Shown here: in pieces, positions 59,422 through 64,000 of the stretch
How positions within the stretch are numbered: position 1 is the stretch's first letter
Layout: each line of letters starts with the position of its first letter
From: an uncultured Acidimicrobiales bacterium
Lineage (GTDB): Bacteria > Actinomycetota > Acidimicrobiia > Acidimicrobiales > Aldehydirespiratoraceae
NCBI GenBank assembly: GCA_958296055.1
Contig: CATQHS010000001.1
Location: forward strand, 2,700,277 to 2,764,276
Length of the DNA stretch: 64,000 nt
Direction: 5' to 3'
The notes under the pieces: model-generated
What the model was told of the DNA's origin: nothing
The model's input: only the letters and a program-made list of their open reading frames with translations
Database searches by the model: none
Made by a program: the position numbers and the translations under genes

Positions 59422-61045
59422 TCGCTCCCCGGGCTCGGATCGACAACCCCATCCGGTCCGGCGCAAGCCCCAGATCGGCGACACCCGTCCCGCTCCCCGG
59501 AGCCCGACTGCCGACTCGTCGCCGCGCGCTCCGTCGCCCCCTCGGACCGGCGACGCTCGTCCCGCTCCCTCGGCGCCCGAGCCGGAGTCGAGCGGCCGCA
59601 GCGGCAGTCGGCGCCGTCGGGGCCGCCGGGGCCGGGGCGGCCGGGGCCGCGGGTCGGATCGGCCCGCGGCCGATTTGGCGCCGGTCACGGCGGTCACCTC
59701 CGACGAGGCGGTGAAGCTGGACGACAAGACGATGAAGAAGCGGCGCGGCCGGGTCCGCAAGGGCCGGGCGGTGGGCCGCTACCTCATGTGCGTCCACGTC
59801 ACCGCCAAAGCCACCCAGATCGCCATCCTCGAGGGTCGCCGGCTCATGGAACACCGGGTGGCCCGGCCGGCCGACGACGTGAGCCAGATCCACTCCAACA
59901 TCTACCTGGGCCGGGTGAAGAACGTGCTGCCGGGCATGGAGGCGGCCTTCGTCGACATCGGCACGCCCAAGAACGCCGTGCTCTACCGAGGCGACGTGCA
60001 GTACGACCCCGAGGAGATCGAGGGGAACCGCAGCCAGCAGCCCCGGATCGAGGAGCTGTTGCGGGAGAAGCAGTCGATCCTGTGCCAGGTGGTGAAGAAC
60101 CCGATAGCCCACAAGGGGGCCCGCCTCACCCAGGAGGTGTCGCTGCCGGGCCGGTTCGTGGTGTTGGTGCCGAACTCCGCCACCTACGGGATCTCCAAGC
60201 GACTCCCCGACGGCGAGCGGCGGCGCCTGCGCGGCGTGATCGACAAGATCCGCCCGGCCGGGCACGGGCTGATAGTGCGCACCGCGGCCGAGGGCGTGAC
60301 CGCGGAGGAGATCGAGCGCGACATCTCCCGGCTGGCGGGCCAGTGGGAGAAGATCGAGGCGCTGGCCAAGCGGACGAAGGCCCCGGCCCTGCTGTACCGG
60401 GAGCCCGAGGTCACGGTCCGACTGATCCGGGAGGAGCTCACCAAGGACCATCGCGGGGTGATCATCGACGACCCGGCCCTCTACGAGGAGGTGAAGGGGT
60501 ACGTGGCCTCGGTGGCCCCCCATCTGGCCGACCGGGTCGAGTTCTACGACACTTCCGCTGAACCGCTGCCGCTGTTCGAGTGCCACCATGTCGAGGAGCA
60601 GCTCAAGAAGGCGCTCGATCGCAAGGTGTGGCTGCCGTCGGGGGGCTCGCTGATCATCGAGCACACCGAGGCCCTCACCGTCATCGACGTGAACACCGGC
60701 AAGAACGTGGGCCGGTCGAACCTCGAGGAGACCGTGTTCAGGAACAATCTGGAGGCGGCTGAGGAGGTGGCCCGCCAGCTCAGGCTCCGCGACATCGGCG
60801 GGATCATCGTGATCGACTTCGTCGACATGGAGGTGGCGGCCAATCGGGCCGAGGTGCTCAAGACCTTCCGGGTCGCTCTGGCCCGGGACAAGACCCGAAC
60901 CCACGTGTCCGACATCAGCGACTTGGGGCTGGTGGAGATGACCCGCAAGCGCATCGGCGAAGGCCTGCTCGAATCGGTGTCGGATCTGTGCTCGAGCTGC
61001 GACGGCAGGGGAGTGTTGCTGCTCGACGAGCTGATCAACGCCTAG
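59291..61045 (+). CDS. rne: Ribonuclease E/G
   Basis: 584 aa. Endonuclease for rRNA processing and mRNA decay. ATG 59291 has AAAGGA 11 nt upstream. The first 150 residues are a Pro/Ser/Arg-rich disordered extension (GSRRRRGRRGRGGRGRG), unlike the C-terminal scaffold of E. coli RNase E. The S1 domain is near HSNIYLGRVKNVLPGMEAAFVDIG. The catalytic region has LIIEHTEALTVIDVNTGKN and IGGIIVIDFVDMEV with the metal-binding Asp residues. The zinc-link Cys pair lies in CSSCDGRG. It overlaps the DUF2344 gene by 131 bp. Confidence 0.94.
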   Translation: MTDRQVDSAASPPRGAGSPPQQQQRQLRSPGKPGGPERTSSGADRSPGSDRQPHPVRRKPQIGDTRPAPRSPTADSSPRAPSPPRTGDARPAPSAPEPESSGRSGSRRRRGRRGRGGRGRGSDRPAADLAPVTAVTSDEAVKLDDKTMKKRRGRVRKGRAVGRYLMCVHVTAKATQIAILEGRRLMEHRVARPADDVSQIHSNIYLGRVKNVLPGMEAAFVDIGTPKNAVLYRGDVQYDPEEIEGNRSQQPRIEELLREKQSILCQVVKNPIAHKGARLTQEVSLPGRFVVLVPNSATYGISKRLPDGERRRLRGVIDKIRPAGHGLIVRTAAEGVTAEEIERDISRLAGQWEKIEALAKRTKAPALLYREPEVTVRLIREELTKDHRGVIIDDPALYEEVKGYVASVAPHLADRVEFYDTSAEPLPLFECHHVEEQLKKALDRKVWLPSGGSLIIEHTEALTVIDVNTGKNVGRSNLEETVFRNNLEAAEEVARQLRLRDIGGIIVIDFVDMEVAANRAEVLKTFRVALARDKTRTHVSDISDLGLVEMTRKRIGEGLLESVSDLCSSCDGRGVLLLDELINA

Positions 61046-61086
61046 AAGCGGCATAGCGGCCGCTCCCTCCGGCCGGCGGGTCCTGT

Positions 61087-61133
61087 CACGGGGGCGGTCG
61101 TCGCCGCAAGCGGCGCCGACGCTGGCCCCCGTG
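61087..61133 (+). terminator. Strong hairpin after rne
   Basis: CACGGGGGC (61087-61095) pairs with GCCCCCGTG (61125-61133). Inside, GTCG/CGAC and CGCCGC/GCGGCG extend the stem to an AA loop. No T-tract. It may end rne transcription before the methylase fragment. Confidence 0.5.
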
Positions 61134-61230
61134 CCACCCCCCGGCCTGGAGCACCGGCGTTCTCAGGCTCTTGGCCATCATCAGCCCGGCGGTGGGGCGC
61201 AGCTAGTGCGGCGGCGGGCCGCTGGCGGTC

Positions 61231-62379
61231 ATGGCGGTTGAGGCCGACCCGCTCGGATCACTTGTCGGGATTTGGCGCGGTCGACGCGCCGAAGTTCCGA
61301 CCCCGTCCTTCGTCGCGCTGGCGGCTGGCTTGCTTGACGACGGCGGCCAGCTCGTGGCCATCACGCCGCGTAGTTTCACGAACGGGCCGTACTTCAAGAA
61401 GTTTCGCAGACTGCTGTTGGATCGCATCGGCCTTCGCCAGATCCACGTCTTCGAGTCGCGGGACGTCGCCTTCGCCGACAGCGAGGTGCTTCAGGAGAAC
61501 GTGATCATCCACGGAGTTCGCGGGGACAGACCGACGGAAGTGGTCGTGTCCTCCAGTCGTTCGGCGGCGGATGCGGTGAAGGGCAGAACCGTCCCCTACG
61601 GCGAGGTGGTTCTCCCCGATGACCCCGAGTCGTTCATCCACATTGCTCTCGACGAAGCTTCGGCTCGATGCGCTCGGCGGGTGCGGAGCCTGCCCTGCCG
61701 AATGGAGGATCTGGAACTTTCTGTCTCCACCGGTCCCGTTGTCGATTTCCGAGTCAAGAGTCATCTCCGGCGCGAATTCGCTTTGGGCACAGCTCCGCTC
61801 CTCTATCCGGTCCACCTTCGTGGAGGCCGGGTCGTCTGGCCGCAAGTCAACGGACGCAAGCCGAATGCTCTGGCCCGCGATGAAGAAATTGAGCACATGC
61901 TGATGCCGGCCGGCGCCTACGTCCTCCTCAGGAGGTTCAGCGCCAAAGAGGAGCGCAGACGGGTGATGGCGACGGTCGTTTCAGCCGAAGATCTTCCAGG
62001 TGATGCGTATGCCTTTGAGAACCATCTGAACGTGATCCATCGTTGTGGTAAGGGATTGCCGGAGTCGATGGCCAGAGGCGTGTCGGCTTTTCTGAACACG
62101 ACCACCGTCGATGAGTTCTTCCGGCAGTTCAACGGTCACACCCAAGTCAACGCCACCGACCTCCGCAACCTCAGGTATCCGACCGTCAGGGAATTGGAGG
62201 CGCTGGGGAAGGCAGCCAAGCCGGGCATTGATCAGAAACAACTCGACGACTTGGCCGACCGGTTCATTTTCCACGTTTCGCCCGTGACGGACCAGCGACA
62301 GCGGACTCGTGCCGTGCTGGAGAGGGCTCGGGCTGCATACCCCCGAGCGGGAGGAGTGTGTGCTGGCGCTGCTCGATGA
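61231..62379 (+). pseudogene. C-terminal remnant of an Eco57I-type adenine methylase
   Basis: 382 codons remain open from ATG 61231. It starts just past the methylase catalytic core: VPTPSFVALAAGLLDDGGQLVAITPRSFTNGPYFKKFRRLLLDRIGLRQIHVFESRD closely matches the family's region after the NPPY motif. Both the SAM-binding motif I and NPPY are missing, so it cannot methylate. The rest is the target-recognition part (HRCGKGLPESMARGVSAFLNTTTVDEFFRQFNGHTQVNATDLRNLRYPTV). It lies between rne and rplU, normally neighbours, and is somewhat lower in GC. No partner endonuclease is recognisable in the 110 bp that follow. Confidence 0.75.
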
Positions 62380-62475
62380 TGCTGGGCCAAGCCCGTTTCG
62401 ATCTCTTGCGTTTCGCTCAAGAATTCTCGGCCCGAGAGGGTTGATCCGACGGCACGCGACGCCGGTGCCGGCCGG

Positions 62476-62481
62476 TAGGGT
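62476..62481 (+). promoter_or_regulatory. Leaderless-type -10 element for rplU
   Basis: TAGGGT lies 9 nt before the rplU ATG, so rplU-rpmA has a promoter independent of the methylase remnant. Confidence 0.5.
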
Positions 62482-62490
62482 GGGGCACTC

Positions 62491-62799
62491 ATGTACGCAG
62501 TGGTGAAGACCGGCGGCAAGCAGTACCGCGTCGAGCAGGGCCAGCGGCTGGCGGTTGAGCGCGTCGGCGAGCCCGGTGCCGAGGTCGCCCTCGAGCCGGT
62601 TTTGGTCGTAGACGGGGACGAGGTGCTGGCCACTCCCGCCGACTTGGCCGGGGCGGCCGTGAGGGCCCTGGTGATCGACGAGCACCGGGGGCCGAAGATC
62701 AACGGGTTCACCTACAAGAGCAAGTCCAACCAGCGCCGACGCTGGGGCCATCGCCAGACGCTGGCCACCATCGAGATCACCGCTATCGAGAGGGGTTGA
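62491..62799 (+). CDS. rplU: Ribosomal protein bL21
   Basis: 102 aa, full length. MYAVVKTGGKQYRVEQGQRL is the family N-terminus, and KINGFTYKSKSNQRRRWGHRQ (about residues 69-89) contains the RNA-binding loop. ATG start, TAGGGT 9 nt upstream. It is 6 bp upstream of rpmA, the universal rplU-rpmA pair. Confidence 0.98.
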   Translation: MYAVVKTGGKQYRVEQGQRLAVERVGEPGAEVALEPVLVVDGDEVLATPADLAGAAVRALVIDEHRGPKINGFTYKSKSNQRRRWGHRQTLATIEITAIERG

Positions 62800-62805
62800 C
62801 CGGCG

Positions 62806-63057
62806 ATGTCCAAGACCAAGGGCGGCGGCTCCACCCGCAACGGCCGCGACTCCAACGCCTCGCGGCTCGGGGTGAAGGTTTACGACGGCACCCGGGTGCT
62901 GGCCGGCGCCATCATCGTCCGCCAGCGGGGAACCAAGTTCCATCCCGGCGAAAACGTGGGTCGGGGCGGCGACGACACGCTGTTCGCCACCGCCGAGGGC
63001 CGGGTGAAGTTCGGCCGCCGGCAGGGCCGCAAGCTCGTCGACGTGATCTCCGACTGA
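62806..63057 (+). CDS. rpmA: Ribosomal protein bL27
   Basis: 83 aa. The N-terminal [23 protein letters not shown] is the tail that reaches the peptidyl-transferase centre; the sequence starts directly, without the cleaved leader known in Firmicutes. [25 protein letters not shown] is canonical. Obg GTPase, often next, is not encoded here. Confidence 0.98.
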   Translation: MSKTKGGGSTRNGRDSNASRLGVKVYDGTRVLAGAIIVRQRGTKFHPGENVGRGGDDTLFATAEGRVKFGRRQGRKLVDVISD

Positions 63058-63066
63058 GGGCCGAAT

Positions 63067-63157
63067 CTCACTGATCGGGCGGCCGCCGACCCGGCGGCAA
63101 ACCCCTCACTCCTCACTGATCGGCTGGCCGCCGACCCGGCGGCTAACCCCTCAGGTG
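63067..63157. repeat. 45-bp duplication with hairpins between rpmA and the dGTPase gene
   Basis: CTCACTGATCGG recurs at 63067 and 63112 (period 45), and each copy holds the hairpin GCCGCC-GACCC-GGCGGC (63082-63098 and 63127-63143). The region separates two convergent genes and probably acts as a doubled bidirectional terminator. Confidence 0.8.
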
Positions 63158-64000
63158 TCGAGGTCCACGCCCCGGGGAACCCGGGCCGGGTCGTAGTCGA
63201 GCCACTGGCGGGCGGAGCGGACCGCGTAGCGGTCGGTCATGCCCGCCACCCACTCCACCGCGGCCCGGCGGATGCCTTCGCCGTCGCCGGCCCGCTCGAG
63301 GCGCAGGGCCGGGAGCCGGTCAGGGCGGGCGCAGAGGTGATCCACCAGGGCCCGGAGCATGTCGATGACGTGGGACGCTTGGCGACGCGAATTCGGCCGC
63401 AGGTAGATGTGCTTGTAGTTGAAGGCCCGGAAATCGGCCAGGGCCGCGGCTGGCTCGCCGGCCATGCCGATCAGGCCGGTGTGCTCGGTGGCGTCGATCA
63501 TGGCGTTGACGAAGGCGGCGAGTTGGGTTCGGCGCGACCGGCCGCAGATCTCGACCACCCGGTCCGGGAGCTGATCGGTCCGCACCACCTGGGCCTCCAC
63601 CGCGTCCTCGAAGTCATGGCAGACATAGGCGATGCGGTCGGCCCAGCTCACCACCTCCCCCTCCGGGGTGGCCGGCGCCGGCCGCGACCACGAGTGGTTG
63701 CGGATCCCGTCCAGCGTCTCGGCGCAGAGGTTGAGCGGTGCCATGGTCACCTCTGCGCCCCACACCGCGTGGTCGAAGCCACCCTCGAGGAAGGGGCTGA
63801 GCGCGTCTTCGCTGGCGTGCCCGCCCGGCCCGTGGCCGCAGTCGTGGCCCAGGGCTATGGCCTCGGTCAAAGCGACGTTGAGTCGGAGGGCCCGGGCCAC
63901 GCTGCGGGCCACCTGGGCCACCTCGAGGGCATGGGTGAGCCGGGTGCGTTGATGGTCCTCGGGGAAGACGAACACCTGGGTCTTGCCGGCCAGGCGCCGG
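63151..64000 (-). CDS. dgt: Deoxyguanosinetriphosphate triphosphohydrolase-like protein, N-terminus outside window
   Basis: Partial at the right edge; about 283 C-terminal residues are visible and the frame is open to base 64000. It hydrolyses dNTPs (classically dGTP to deoxyguanosine and triphosphate). [36 protein letters not shown] is the conserved entry of the HD domain, and [16 protein letters not shown] carries the HD metal pair. [21 protein letters not shown] supplies the last Asp. A start inside the window (ATG near 63975) would remove the RTRLTH upstream part and is rejected. It is convergent with rplU-rpmA. Confidence 0.93.
   Translation of the reverse strand, partial: RRLAGKTQVFVFPEDHQRTRLTHALEVAQVARSVARALRLNVALTEAIALGHDCGHGPGGHASEDALSPFLEGGFDHAVWGAEVTMAPLNLCAETLDGIRNHSWSRPAPATPEGEVVSWADRIAYVCHDFEDAVEAQVVRTDQLPDRVVEICGRSRRTQLAAFVNAMIDATEHTGLIGMAGEPAAALADFRAFNYKHIYLRPNSRRQASHVIDMLRALVDHLCARPDRLPALRLERAGDGEGIRRAAVEWVAGMTDRYAVRSARQWLDYDPARVPRGVDLDT

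Noticed and set aside
62380..62490. A BsuBI/PstI-type endonuclease start after the methylase remnant
   Set aside because: Only short open stretches such as VLALLDDAGPS exist; no family motif could be recognised.

Overview
The window is about 64 kb of very GC-rich bacterial DNA. Gene content and order suggest an actinobacterium, probably class Acidimicrobiia. The clues are the actinobacterial-looking 16S rRNA, the pyrG-NUDIX-xerD, scpA-scpB-rluB, tig-clpP-clpX and mreBCD-mrdA-rodA blocks, an O2-era KorAB 2-oxoglutarate:ferredoxin oxidoreductase, a fused radical-SAM/DUF2344/RNase E/G-rplU-rpmA block and frequent GTG starts. The class is an inference; no database was searched.

Layout. 1-2677: a class A penicillin-binding protein (cut by the left edge) and tyrS. 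2678-8347: a complete 16S-23S-5S rRNA operon with no tRNA in its spacer. 8369-13261: a TPR-like protein, class I aldolase and korAB. 13308-20635: tlyA, nadK, recN, pyrG, NUDIX, xerD and an HD-domain gene, mostly joined by stop/start overlaps. 20669-24463: a small zinc-finger ORF, trpS, scpA, scpB, rluB and a small membrane protein. 24478-30942: two divergent PspC-domain genes, one of them a sensor kinase. Its likely response regulator is separated from it by a 3 kb lower-GC restriction-modification gene. 31022-36059: tyrA, aroA, cmk, plsC and ispH. 36084-43043 (minus): a Tad/Flp-type pilus operon. 43131-44059: three tandem copies of a small excisionase-like HTH gene. 44103-45286: a methyltransferase and tRNA-Gly(TCC). 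45401-56473: tig, clpP, clpX, folC, ndk and the rod-shape/elongasome operon mreBCD-mrdA-rodA. 56564-63057: radical SAM protein, DUF2344 protein, RNase E/G, a decayed adenine methylase fragment, rplU and rpmA. 63151-64000 (minus): a dGTPase-like HD protein cut by the right edge.

Two patterns run across the window. First, at four operon junctions (tlyA/nadK, pyrG/NUDIX, aroA/cmk, tadB/tadC) the short segment holding the upstream stop and the downstream start is tandemly duplicated with a 38, 44, 38 or 41 bp period. Every one of these periods is 2 modulo 3. This creates closed micro-ORFs of 12-15 codons whose peptide copies the N-terminus of the downstream protein and whose stop overlaps the next start. 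In-frame versions (period 42 or 45) lengthen the N-termini of the HD protein and ScpB, and non-coding versions lie in several intergenic gaps. I regard this as the most unusual feature of the window. Second, at least a dozen genes have a TAnnnT hexamer 7-9 nt before the start codon, which points to leaderless transcripts.

Many long antisense reading frames are shadows of real genes caused by the high GC content and have been left out.
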